From positions 1 through 36,812 of IMG/VR virus record IMGVR_UViG_3300031841_002299: 36,812 nucleotides of DNA. One strand, given 5' to 3'. Positions within the stretch are counted from its first letter, which is position 1; every line of letters begins with the position of its first letter. The notes beneath the pieces were generated by a model. It was not told the origin of the DNA and did no database searches. It saw only the letters and a program-made list of their open reading frames with translations. This document shows, one piece after another, positions 1-6,421 of the stretch. Made by a program: the position numbers and the translations under genes. Origin of the DNA: a virus.

Positions 1-91
1 AGCAGACGTGTTGCGTACATAAGTGTCAATTTGATCCTCAGATCCAGCACCAACAATCGTATTTTGATCAGCAAGTAATGCAATCTGTTTG
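1..91. repeat. Direct terminal repeat, left copy
   Basis: These 91 bases are identical to the last 91 bases of the window. The antirestriction reading frame continues in phase across the junction: 157 codons on the left plus 159 codons including the stop on the right. The repeat is therefore best read as the assembly overlap of a circular or circularly permuted genome, not as a biological terminal repeat. A true short packaging repeat cannot be excluded from sequence alone. Confidence 0.95.
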
Positions 92-471
92 AGATCACGA
101 AGGTCAATGCCTTCAACAAGTTCGACGTTAAATGCGTTGTAGACGCGAAGAATTGTACCACGTTCATCAGTATCCTCATTTTTGATGGGTTTGTAGAAGA
201 AGATCGGCGTAGAAGTGCCTTTTTTAACTTTGCCGCCAAGCTGTTGGACTTGATTGAAGGTAAGGAAACGGGGATCTTTAAGTCCATATTTCCACATGGT
301 AATTGAGGTGGCCCAAATGTTTGCGCCTGTGTACTCGTGACCACTGACGCCATTTTGACACGACGGGGTTTCAACCCATCTTTGCATCCAGTCATCTTGG
401 TTATTGTTGATGAGATCAATGATTTCGCGGCAAACTTCGGATTGAATTTTACGAACATATGATGAAGCCAT
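1..471 (-). CDS. ardC: ArdC-type antirestriction protein, N-terminal part (cut by contig edge)
   Basis: This is the first 157 codons of a protein of about 315 residues whose remainder is at 36245-36721. The ATG at 471-469 follows an AGGGAGGG ribosome-binding site. The N-terminal half carries the pattern of the ArdC/DUF1738 ssDNA-binding domain: a YTGANIW segment, a LTFNQVQQLGG segment and a following FFYKPI strand. ArdC proteins of plasmids and phages protect incoming DNA from host restriction enzymes, and the fold combines an ssDNA-binding domain with a zincin-like metallopeptidase domain. It sits 11 bases after a small acidic protein gene, in the leftward early block. The function is inferred from family resemblance; the frame continuity is seen directly. 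Confidence 0.85.
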   Translation of the reverse strand, partial: MASSYVRKIQSEVCREIIDLINNNQDDWMQRWVETPSCQNGVSGHEYTGANIWATSITMWKYGLKDPRFLTFNQVQQLGGKVKKGTSTPIFFYKPIKNEDTDERGTILRVYNAFNVELVEGIDLRDLKQIALLADQNTIVGAGSEDQIDTYVRNTSA

Positions 472-482
472 TCGGCCCTCCC

Positions 483-752
483 TTAGTAAAATGAAATTGA
501 GATGTGTTTTTTCTCGAGGTAATCGGAAACGCCTGTAGAAACGGCGGCGCTGACTTCTTGAGACAGCTTTTCTTCTACAATTTCTCTGATGTAGTCGTTG
601 AAGTCGCCATTGTTAAAACAATCAGTAACTTCATTAGAGACACGCGAGTTCAAATCGTCGTCGATGATCTCGTTTATTTTTTCCTCAAGGCGATCTTCGA
701 TAGATGCCCATACAAGGTCACGGATTGCGGTGATTACAGTTTGATCAGTCAT
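483..752 (-). CDS. Small acidic hypothetical protein (89 aa)
   Basis: I do not recognise this protein. The start was placed at the ATG at 752, because GGGAGAT lies four bases upstream; the frame is open to 920 but has no comparable signal there. The product is acidic (many Asp and Glu) and appears mostly helical, with a conserved-looking DRLEEKINEII stretch near residue 20 and an EIVEEKLSQEV stretch near residue 62. It lies directly upstream of the antirestriction gene. Small acidic phage proteins in such positions are sometimes DNA mimics that block restriction enzymes. That would fit the neighbour but is only inference here. Confidence 0.7.
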   Translation of the reverse strand: MTDQTVITAIRDLVWASIEDRLEEKINEIIDDDLNSRVSNEVTDCFNNGDFNDYIREIVEEKLSQEVSAAVSTGVSDYLEKKHISISFY

Positions 753-937
753 AATTATCTCCCAGATGGAGCGCTGGTCCCACGCACCGCCGAAGCCCTG
801 CAGGGGCTGAGAAGGTGCGAAACAACGCTTCCAAGTTTGAATGGTTCGCTTTTTGCGAAAGGGTGGAAAGGGGCGACAACTATCGATTTCCCCGTCCTCG
901 ATGGGCGGGGGGATCGACATGTGCCACGTTTGGAATT
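753..937. other. Untranslated leader with three hairpins
   Basis: No gene is seen here. Three inverted repeats lie in a row. The first (783-819) pairs CGCACC with GGTGCG and AGCCC with GGGCT around a symmetric five-base internal loop. The second (845-859) pairs TTCGC with GCGAA. The third (890-910) is an eight-pair stem closed by TCGAT and contains one T.G pair when read on the plus strand. On the minus strand the stretch is the leader of the 89-residue acidic protein. Its role is unknown. Confidence 0.5.
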
Positions 938-977
938 AAAAAAACCCCCGCAGCCATGTGAGAGTGGGCTGCGGGGG
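938..977 (-). terminator. Rho-independent terminator (minus strand)
   Basis: Read on the minus strand, CCCCCGCAGCC pairs perfectly with GGCTGCGGGGG over 11 bases. The loop is 11 bases and the stem is followed by seven T. It lies just after the stop of the 221-residue protein gene and separates it from the small acidic protein and antirestriction genes. Confidence 0.92.
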
Positions 978-1013
978 GACCATAGGGTGCTTACTCGTAA
1001 CTAAACGTCGGCC

Positions 1014-1679
1014 CTATTTTGGAATGTCGAAATCATTGGGGTTTGCGTCTTGGATGCGAACCTCGTCCCTCTCGGTGGTGTGAACACCGTCCGTATTGAG
1101 TTGAACGTCCTTATCGACATAATTGATACCGAAAGCTGCTGCTTCACGGTCTAATTCGTTAAGCGCAATCTCGTCGCGATTGGGCTGTTGCTGACGTGGA
1201 ATTGGATCGAACCGCTTGTAATAGCGACCCGTTGTGTCTTGGTACTGCTTTTCGAATACCTCGAGCAATTCCTGAGCGTGGATGAAAGCCTCCTGTGTAT
1301 TTTTGACGTGATCTAACTTGCGACGGGCATCGTCTTGACCGTGTGCCGACGTGGCTGCGCGACGTGCGGCTAGGTATTTGTTACGTTTGTCCTCAAGCTG
1401 TAACTGTACATTGTTGAGGTGTTTGTTGAGTGCAGCCGTTAGCTGGTACATCAGGTCATTGCGTTGCCATGAAATGACATTGCCTGGGACCATCTCGCGT
1501 TTGTCACCGTCCCAGACTAGACCATCGACGTGATAGTAGTGATGAAGGTCTGAGGCCATGAGGTTAAGATCGACATAGCGTTCTTGCACCGACTGATATG
1601 ATAGATCGTCTTGTTTGACTGTATCGTCGAGATCGTTGTTCTCATTTACATCTACATATTGTGTTGCTGTTTTACCCAT
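1014..1679 (-). CDS. Hypothetical coiled-coil protein (221 aa)
   Basis: I do not recognise the family. The ATG at 1679 was chosen because GGAGAT sits four bases upstream; the ATG four codons earlier would overlap that site. The protein starts with an acidic disordered stretch and has a central helical, charge-rich part (about residues 80-150) with coiled-coil character. It ends in an acidic tail. No enzymatic motif is visible. It is followed by a strong terminator, and a possible plus-strand RNA lies in its upstream region. It is probably an early gene of the leftward block. Confidence 0.75.
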   Translation of the reverse strand: MGKTATQYVDVNENNDLDDTVKQDDLSYQSVQERYVDLNLMASDLHHYYHVDGLVWDGDKREMVPGNVISWQRNDLMYQLTAALNKHLNNVQLQLEDKRNKYLAARRAATSAHGQDDARRKLDHVKNTQEAFIHAQELLEVFEKQYQDTTGRYYKRFDPIPRQQQPNRDEIALNELDREAAAFGINYVDKDVQLNTDGVHTTERDEVRIQDANPNDFDIPK

Positions 1680-1716
1680 TTTTATCTCCATTTTCGTATG
1701 AGTATTTTTATTATTA

Positions 1717-1809
1717 AGGGCGACTTGACGCTGTAAGCGTTGTGCAAGTCATACCCCCAAAGCGGGGTTGACTTGGGCAACGTGTCAGCGTAGCCCAAAT
1801 CTTTTTTTT
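1717..1809 (+). ncRNA. Candidate three-hairpin small RNA ending in a terminator
   Basis: Three consecutive hairpins are seen. The first pairs GACTTG (1722-1727) with CAAGTC (1745-1750), with an inner ACGC/GCGT stem. The second pairs ACCCC (1753-1757) with GGGGT (1764-1768). The third is the terminator stem at 1773-1798, followed by a run of T. No plus-strand gene lies upstream that would need this terminator, so a short independent plus-strand RNA is the simplest reading. An AT-rich TATTAT lies just upstream near 1709, but no clear -35 box was seen. It could also act as an antisense RNA to the leader of the 221-residue protein gene. Confidence 0.45.
1773..1809 (+). terminator. Strong intrinsic terminator on the plus strand
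   Basis: TTGGGC pairs with GCCCAA and the inner ACG with CGT, interrupted by one A-A mismatch and closed by TGTCAG. The stem is followed by AT and then C and eight T, with more T-rich sequence after it. The orientation serves plus-strand transcription, although the adjacent genes are both on the minus strand. Confidence 0.75.
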
Positions 1810-1825
1810 ATTTTTTTTATATTTA

Positions 1826-2002
1826 TTAGAACCAAATCGTTTCTTCTTCTTGAGGAAGCGAAACGTGTTTGTTGTGTGGCCTTAACATCGGCACGATTGG
1901 TGTCTCGATTTCTTCGTAATCGAAAGCGTCAAGATGATCTATGAACTGGCAAAGCTGTTCGTCTGTTTCGATCTCGTGTGAATACATCTTTGAATGTGTC
2001 AT
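1826..2002 (-). CDS. Small hypothetical protein (58 aa)
   Basis: This frame starts with ATG at 2002-2000, eight bases after a GAGGAG ribosome-binding site, and ends with TAA at 1826-1828. The product is acidic, begins MTHSKMYSHEIETDEQL and ends in EEETIWF. No family is recognised. It is the first minus-strand gene beside the divergent control region, so it is likely among the first expressed. That position would suit a small host-takeover or regulatory protein, but nothing in the sequence shows a function. Confidence 0.65.
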   Translation of the reverse strand: MTHSKMYSHEIETDEQLCQFIDHLDAFDYEEIETPIVPMLRPHNKHVSLPQEEETIWF

Positions 2003-2040
2003 TGTGCATACTCCTCTTATCTAATCACGGAACCTTGAAT

Positions 2041-2640
2041 GGTTTGCCCGCTGCACGCGATCAGACCCGTCCTGACTGGAAGGCTAGTCAAGGATCGTAG
2101 ACCAGCTACGCTGGCAAGGACTCGCTGTGCTAAGAACAATGCAGCGTCCACTTGCTTGACGCAGCGTTGTTCGTGTCGACTCAGGGCGGGAAGTATTGCT
2201 TGGTTGACTCAGGGCTTAACCACGAGTCCGCAGTCCTTTACTCGCCTTTCTGAACAGGACGAGCCTGTGGATCGTTCAGCGGGCTAAATCATGAGAGAGA
2301 GAAGTGGATAATCTCGCAATTCATGGCAAAGCCCGATGAGACACCGACAGCCGCAATCAAATAGCAACTGTCAGCGGGCTTTGGGAAAATTGTGGGCCTT
2401 GCCCGCAATAGCATCTCCGATGCGGTTTCCTTTACCATGAATTATAGACGAGATTATGCCTTTGTTGGCCCAAGCTGACTGACGAAGGAATGTCTGCTTG
2501 TCCCGCACTATCATTTGACAGTGGTGGTTCAGTGACGCGGAACCCGCGATAGCCGAGGAACGAGGGAACGATCGAAGCCCGAAGGGTCAAGACCCGCAAG
2601 GGGCTTGATTTACGAGAGCGCGTAATCGCCCACAATATAT
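2041..2640 (+). ncRNA. Large ornate structured non-coding RNA candidate (about 600 nt)
   Basis: No convincing gene occupies this stretch, yet it is dense with nested helices. Domain 1 is closed by GCCCGCTG 2046-2053 with 2277-2284, CGATC 2058-2062 with 2270-2274 and CGTCCTG 2068-2074 with 2255-2261. Inside are hairpins at 2075-2088 and 2102-2114, and helix 2118-2124/2223-2229 that encloses a 15-position hairpin (2134-2148/2158-2172) and a 7-pair hairpin (2201-2207/2216-2222). Domain 2 is closed by two nine-pair helices, 2308-2316/2449-2457 and 2318-2326/2435-2443, around 2328-2335/2375-2382, 2346-2350/2368-2372, 2390-2408 and 2411-2423. Domain 3 has hairpins at 2506-2523, 2536-2548, 2575-2606 and 2610-2625. 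Five G.U pairs fit the plus strand and one fits the minus strand. Size, complexity and a phage location recall GOLLD and ROOL RNAs; membership is not established. The ends are approximate. Confidence 0.75.
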
Positions 2641-2681
2641 GGGTAAACCAGTGGCATATTCGTCGATATTCCTACATGTTG

Positions 2682-2700
2682 TATAATTGCCATATTGACA
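2682..2700 (+). promoter_or_regulatory. Possible late promoter elements
   Basis: A perfect TATAAT occurs at 2682-2687 and a perfect TTGACA at 2695-2700, both on the plus strand ahead of the terminase genes. Neither has a good partner at the usual spacing: TTCGTC is upstream of TATAAT and AATTCT is downstream of TTGACA. With no phage RNA polymerase gene in the genome, the late genes must use host sigma-type promoters, and this is the likeliest place. Bases 2641-2865 otherwise show no gene. Confidence 0.3.
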
Positions 2701-2865
2701 CGATGGTCTCAGAAGCAAATTCTACTCATTATATGGGGGATTTAGGGGGAACGACAGTTCCACATTGAGGACGAGAATAAGCAAGTAACGACTTGTGCAG
2801 ACGTTTGGACGAGCACCGACGCGGCAACCAGTAAACCTACATGAAATGGGCATAAACTCGACGTA

Positions 2866-3351
2866 ATGGACCTAGTTACTTTAGACGAAATCGAACTGAT
2901 CACATTGCCTGATGGAAGTGAATTAGACGCAAGACAGTCACTCGCCGTGTTTCTGCGCGCAACAACGGATCTCGAGATTACTGAGATAGCAGAACATGCA
3001 AATTATTCATCAAGATCAGCATGTTCGCACTTTCTGAGATCGAATAGAGGCAAGGCAGGGATACAACACGCCATTACGCAGCACCTCATCGACGGAGCTA
3101 GAGTTGGCATTCAGACCATGGTTAAACTGGCTAGAAGTGCGAAGTCGGAGAACGTTAGGCAGATGGCTGCGGCTGATCTGCTTGATCGAGCAGGTTACAA
3201 GGCACAAGAGACACAAGCTACAGACACAGTAGCAAGTGGACGAGAGTTGAACATTAACATCAATCTAGGAGATGCTGGCATTACCATAGATGGCAATGTT
3301 GCGGATGCGGAAGAAGTTCCAGCAAAACCTAGCAAAGAGATTGAGGGGTAG
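2866..3351 (+). CDS. Probable terminase small subunit
   Basis: A 161-residue protein with a helix-turn-helix-like segment near residues 35-60 (EIAEHANYSSRSACSHFLRS). A helical middle and an acidic low-complexity tail follow. Small terminases bind the phage packaging site and load the large subunit. The call rests on the DNA-binding fold, the size and the position at the head of the packaging operon, about 1.2 kb before the large subunit. No convincing ribosome-binding site precedes the ATG, and no better start exists because upstream ATGs are quickly closed. It could alternatively be a DNA-binding regulator. Confidence 0.65.
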   Translation: MDLVTLDEIELITLPDGSELDARQSLAVFLRATTDLEITEIAEHANYSSRSACSHFLRSNRGKAGIQHAITQHLIDGARVGIQTMVKLARSAKSENVRQMAAADLLDRAGYKAQETQATDTVASGRELNININLGDAGITIDGNVADAEEVPAKPSKEIEG

Positions 3352-3410
3352 AGGGGGGTAGGGGGAAAAACTCGAAGCTATACCCTAGCGACCCGTCCAG
3401 CACAGACAAA

Positions 3411-3641
3411 ATGCAAGCCAAAAAAGTCGGGGTAGCCCCCAAGAGTAAGCCACAAGCGTACCTTTGTTTCTTTTGCAAGAAGCCCGCCCCCTACGGGATG
3501 GGATATGGCGGCTTGAGCATACCACAGCATCGTCATGGTTATATGTGGGTGTGCAAGGAGCACATCGAGGATGCACAGGCGCGTATTGACGAAGCGCGTC
3601 GTAAGGACAACCCATTATATCGGAGTAAGAAAGTTGGATAG
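3411..3641 (+). CDS. Small zinc-ribbon-like protein (76 aa)
   Basis: I do not recognise a named family. Residues about 19-22 form CFFC and a later segment has WVCKEH, so two Cys pairs or Cys/His ligands could hold one zinc ion. The rest is basic, which suits nucleic-acid binding. The stop codon overlaps the next gene, whose TTG start is at 3634. The position between the terminase subunits suggests a packaging-time or nuclease-accessory role, but that is only inferred from place. Confidence 0.6.
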   Translation: MQAKKVGVAPKSKPQAYLCFFCKKPAPYGMGYGGLSIPQHRHGYMWVCKEHIEDAQARIDEARRKDNPLYRSKKVG

Positions 3642-3909
3642 AAAAGAGATTTTGGAACAAGCCCAGGGTTTGATCTGCGGTGATCGGCAGCAGACGTATG
3701 GTGATGCTTCTAAGTCATTCGAGACAATAGGCGCTTTGTGGACATTATTTTTGGAACGCAAGGAAAACCCCACGCAGCTTAGTGGTTACGACGTTGCCTA
3801 CATGATGTCTTTGATGAAGGTGAGCCGCCTGATGAATGGATACCACGAAGATAGCAACCGTGACCTTATTGGCTACAGCGCACTTGCGTGTGAACTGGCG
3901 AATAAATGA
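3634..3909 (+). CDS. DUF6378-like protein (91 aa)
   Basis: The chosen start is TTG at 3634, seven bases after GGAGT; the frame is open further upstream, but that part lies inside the preceding gene. The protein begins LDRKEILEQAQGLICGDR and contains YGDASKSFETIGALW, then a LSGYDVAYMMSLMKVSRL helix and an HEDSNRDLIGYSALA segment. This is the pattern I associate with the DUF6378 family of small phage proteins, whose function is unknown. The gene overlaps the previous stop by eight bases and the next start by four (ATGA), so it is translationally coupled. Confidence 0.65.
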   Translation: MDRKEILEQAQGLICGDRQQTYGDASKSFETIGALWTLFLERKENPTQLSGYDVAYMMSLMKVSRLMNGYHEDSNRDLIGYSALACELANK

Positions 3910-4250
3910 CTTGGTTCAAGGCGACACCTTCTAAGCAACCACAGCCTTATAGGGCAGAGCCAGTACGCTCTTACTCGACGCGCGGGGACAGATCCCTTGC
4001 ATTACGGGTCGAAGAAGCGGAACCTGAAAGTAAGAAGCAAAAGAACATTGAACGAGGGCCGCGCGGCTGTTTGTTCAAAGTAGGCACAGGATTTTTCGAC
4101 TTAGATGGGTTCTGGTGTCAAAAAAAGCGGGACCGCCAAGTCGAGATTAGTCGTACAGCGCCCCGCAAGGTAATGGCGCAGCTCACAAATGCGCAGAAAC
4201 GCGAACTGTCCAATGTGCGGCAAAACGCAAAAAGAAACGGAATTAGATAA
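3906..4250 (+). CDS. Hypothetical basic protein (114 aa)
   Basis: The start overlaps the previous stop as ATGA. The protein is rich in Arg and Lys and has no recognised domain. A central GCLFKVGTGFFDLDGFWC stretch with two Cys may form a small folded core, and the C-terminus is strongly basic (RELSNVRQNAKRNGIR). It is probably a nucleic-acid-associated protein of the packaging operon. The family is unknown. Confidence 0.55.
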   Translation: MTWFKATPSKQPQPYRAEPVRSYSTRGDRSLALRVEEAEPESKKQKNIERGPRGCLFKVGTGFFDLDGFWCQKKRDRQVEISRTAPRKVMAQLTNAQKRELSNVRQNAKRNGIR

Positions 4251-4266
4251 GAAGGAGGACACTGCC

Positions 4267-4530
4267 ATGTCCGACAATCTAACACTATCGCAGCGTATCA
4301 AGGTTGCCAGCGCTATCCATGCTGGCATGGAACTGGAACCTGCTGAAATCAAGTATCTGCATGAAGCGTTACGAGAACTGCGGCGACGTACTATCGAGGA
4401 TGGTGATGATGCTGTCTTTCTATACCAACAGAAGGTGTTGAAAGCCGAGCGTTCCAAATACATGCAGACGGTTGCCGTAATCGGAATTATCTTCTTAGTA
4501 ATAAATGGAGCATTGCTTTGGTTGACGTAA
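4267..4530 (+). CDS. Small C-terminally membrane-anchored protein (87 aa)
   Basis: The ATG at 4267 follows AAGGAGG by about ten bases. An upstream ATG in the same frame at 4189 would lie inside the preceding gene and lacks such a signal. The first 60 residues are soluble and helical (KVASAIHAGMELEPAEIKYL). The last 20 form one hydrophobic membrane helix (VAVIGIIFLVINGALLWL). The family is unknown. The gene end overlaps the start of the large terminase gene. Confidence 0.65.
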   Translation: MSDNLTLSQRIKVASAIHAGMELEPAEIKYLHEALRELRRRTIEDGDDAVFLYQQKVLKAERSKYMQTVAVIGIIFLVINGALLWLT

Positions 4531-6065
4531 ATTATACGCCTGACGGAGAAGTCATTAAGCGGTTTATGGGAGATCCTAGCTTTGTGCGCGGGATCCAAGG
4601 CCCAATCGGTTCTGGCAAGTCCGTCTGTTGTGTAATTGAGTGCCTACGCCTCATGCTATCCCAAGAACGATCCATCGACCTAAAAACAGGTGAACGCACA
4701 GGGCCACGCAAGTTCCGACTAGGTGTGATCCGTAACACCACACCACAGCTAGAAACCACGACGATGAAAACGTGGTTGGACTGGTTGCCAGAAAGTGACT
4801 TTGGGCGCGTGCGGTGGCGTGCGCCATTTCGTCAAGACATCAGGATACCAGAGATTGATTTAGAAGCAGAAGTTTGGTTTTTGGCGTTGGATCGGGATGA
4901 AGATGTTAGAAAACTTCTATCGTTCGAATTTACAGCCATTTGGCTAAACGAGGCGCGGGAATTAAGCCGTGAGATCGTCACAGCCGCAATTTCTCGTGTA
5001 AAACGCTATCCACGCATGATCGAAGGGGGTCCAACCCGTTCTTGCGTGATTATGGACACAAACGCGCCGCACGAAGAACATTGGTGGGCAATTATGTCAG
5101 GTCAGGCCGAGCCGCCAGATTGGATGACAGAAGATGACCGTTTGACGCTACTAAAGCCCGACAACTGGACATTCTTTACGCAGCCACCTGCGCTGACCGA
5201 TAAATTTGGCCCAGATGGAGCCTTAGTCGGATATGATCTAAACCCCGAGCGCGAAAACGCTAAGTTTACAGACGAAACCTATTATACGGATCTGATCCAC
5301 GGTCAAACGCGCGATTGGATCAGAAACATGCTGCAAAACCAGATTGGGCGTATTTTTGCGGGTAGACCTGTATATCGCGGGTTTTCTGAGAAACTACATG
5401 TATCGACAGAGCCATTTGGTCCAGTCGAGGGGGAGGCGATCCACATCGGAGTGGACTTTGGACTTACCCCCGCCGCGAGTTTTGGCCAAGATGTGCATGG
5501 ACAAGTGCGTGTCTTTGACGAACTTGTTACGCGCGACACGAACGCCAAACAATTTGCGGATCTTCTGAGCAATCACATTAAAGAGCATTATTCAGAGTAT
5601 CCTATCGTAATTACTGGGGATCCGCGCGGCGAAGACCGCGCTACGACAGATAGTACGACACCTTACCAGATTTTCAAAGCGGCAGGGCTAGATGTGCAGC
5701 CAGCTTGGTCGAACGATCCGATTATTCGCGTAGGGGCTGTGGAAACTCAGATAAATACTCTTATAGAAGGTAAACCTGCGTATTTCTTGTCACCAAATTG
5801 CACATATTTGCTGAACGCCAAGAAGGGCGGGTACTGTTACCTGAAAGATCGTGAAGAAATCGACAAGAAGTCAATTTACTCGCACATTTCTGACGCGGAA
5901 CAGTACATGATGCTGCGCATGGGCTATGGCAAAAAGCTGATCGGGCGCGGCAACGGTCACAAGACGCACACACAGGCGAATTACAAGCACAACGTCTTTG
6001 ATCGAGGCGGTGGCATGACTGCACGACAGCGAAACCGCCAAAGCATACTCTCTCGGGGCCGCTAG
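4518..6065 (+). CDS. terL: Terminase large subunit
   Basis: This is the ATPase-nuclease motor that cuts and packages phage DNA into procapsids. Residues 28-35 (GPIGSGKS) form the Walker A loop. The segment FTAIWLNEARE near residue 140 is the Walker B region with its acidic pair. The segment IHIGVDFGLTPAASFG near residue 312 and VITGDPRGEDRAT near residue 367 belong to the RNase-H-like nuclease domain. The length (515 aa) is normal. The start is TTG at 4518, seven bases after GGAG, overlapping the end of the upstream gene by 13 bases. It lies directly before head genes, as in many podoviruses. Confidence 0.9.
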   Translation: MVDVNYTPDGEVIKRFMGDPSFVRGIQGPIGSGKSVCCVIECLRLMLSQERSIDLKTGERTGPRKFRLGVIRNTTPQLETTTMKTWLDWLPESDFGRVRWRAPFRQDIRIPEIDLEAEVWFLALDRDEDVRKLLSFEFTAIWLNEARELSREIVTAAISRVKRYPRMIEGGPTRSCVIMDTNAPHEEHWWAIMSGQAEPPDWMTEDDRLTLLKPDNWTFFTQPPALTDKFGPDGALVGYDLNPERENAKFTDETYYTDLIHGQTRDWIRNMLQNQIGRIFAGRPVYRGFSEKLHVSTEPFGPVEGEAIHIGVDFGLTPAASFGQDVHGQVRVFDELVTRDTNAKQFADLLSNHIKEHYSEYPIVITGDPRGEDRATTDSTTPYQIFKAAGLDVQPAWSNDPIIRVGAVETQINTLIEGKPAYFLSPNCTYLLNAKKGGYCYLKDREEIDKKSIYSHISDAEQYMMLRMGYGKKLIGRGNGHKTHTQANYKHNVFDRGGGMTARQRNRQSILSRGR

Positions 6066-6126
6066 TTGACTTAAAACTAGATAAAGCGGATTTTTAAACT
6101 CAATACACAACATATTGGGGTTAAAC

Positions 6127-6417
6127 ATGTGTGATCCAGTTATCTCGGCTATCGTAACCGCTGTAGCGGGCGTATCAAGCGCAAGCTCAGCAAATAAATC
6201 AGTGCGCAACCAAAAAAGTGCAATGAATGAAGCTGCAAAAGTCCGTAAAAAAGAAGAACAGACATTGAAGCAAGAAGCAGACGCCTCTCGCCGTAAGTCT
6301 GACTTGGACACGCTAAAGGCGCGTAAAGAAGAATACGCAGACCGTCGTGTTGGCACATCAAACGGAACTGGAACACGAACACGCGGCATTTTTGGCGCAC
6401 GTTCTTTCTTTGGGTAA
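6127..6417 (+). CDS. Small MCDP-start virion-associated protein candidate (96 aa)
   Basis: The ATG at 6127 follows GGGG by six bases; a TTG four codons upstream is less likely. The protein begins MCDPVISAIVTAVAGVSSAS, a short Ala/Ser-rich hydrophobic stretch with a Cys at position 2, and continues as a charged helix rich in Lys, Arg and Glu. The same MCDP opening and Ala-rich start occur in the internal virion protein at 13455. It may therefore be a virion or ejection-associated protein. It sits between the large terminase and the portal. The function is not established. Confidence 0.65.
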   Translation: MCDPVISAIVTAVAGVSSASSANKSVRNQKSAMNEAAKVRKKEEQTLKQEADASRRKSDLDTLKARKEEYADRRVGTSNGTGTRTRGIFGARSFFG

Positions 6418-6421
6418 ATAA

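Noticed and set aside
2039-2287. 82-codon plus-strand open frame
   Set aside because: It lies entirely on the first domain of the structured RNA, has no ribosome site and gives a low-quality, Arg/Ser/Thr-rich product.
2432-2635. 67-codon minus-strand open frame
   Set aside because: It covers domain 3 of the RNA and shows no ribosome site or protein-like pattern.
2041-2640. Group I or group II intron
   Set aside because: No split gene flanks it, no intron-encoded protein is present, and the usual core elements were not recognised by eye.
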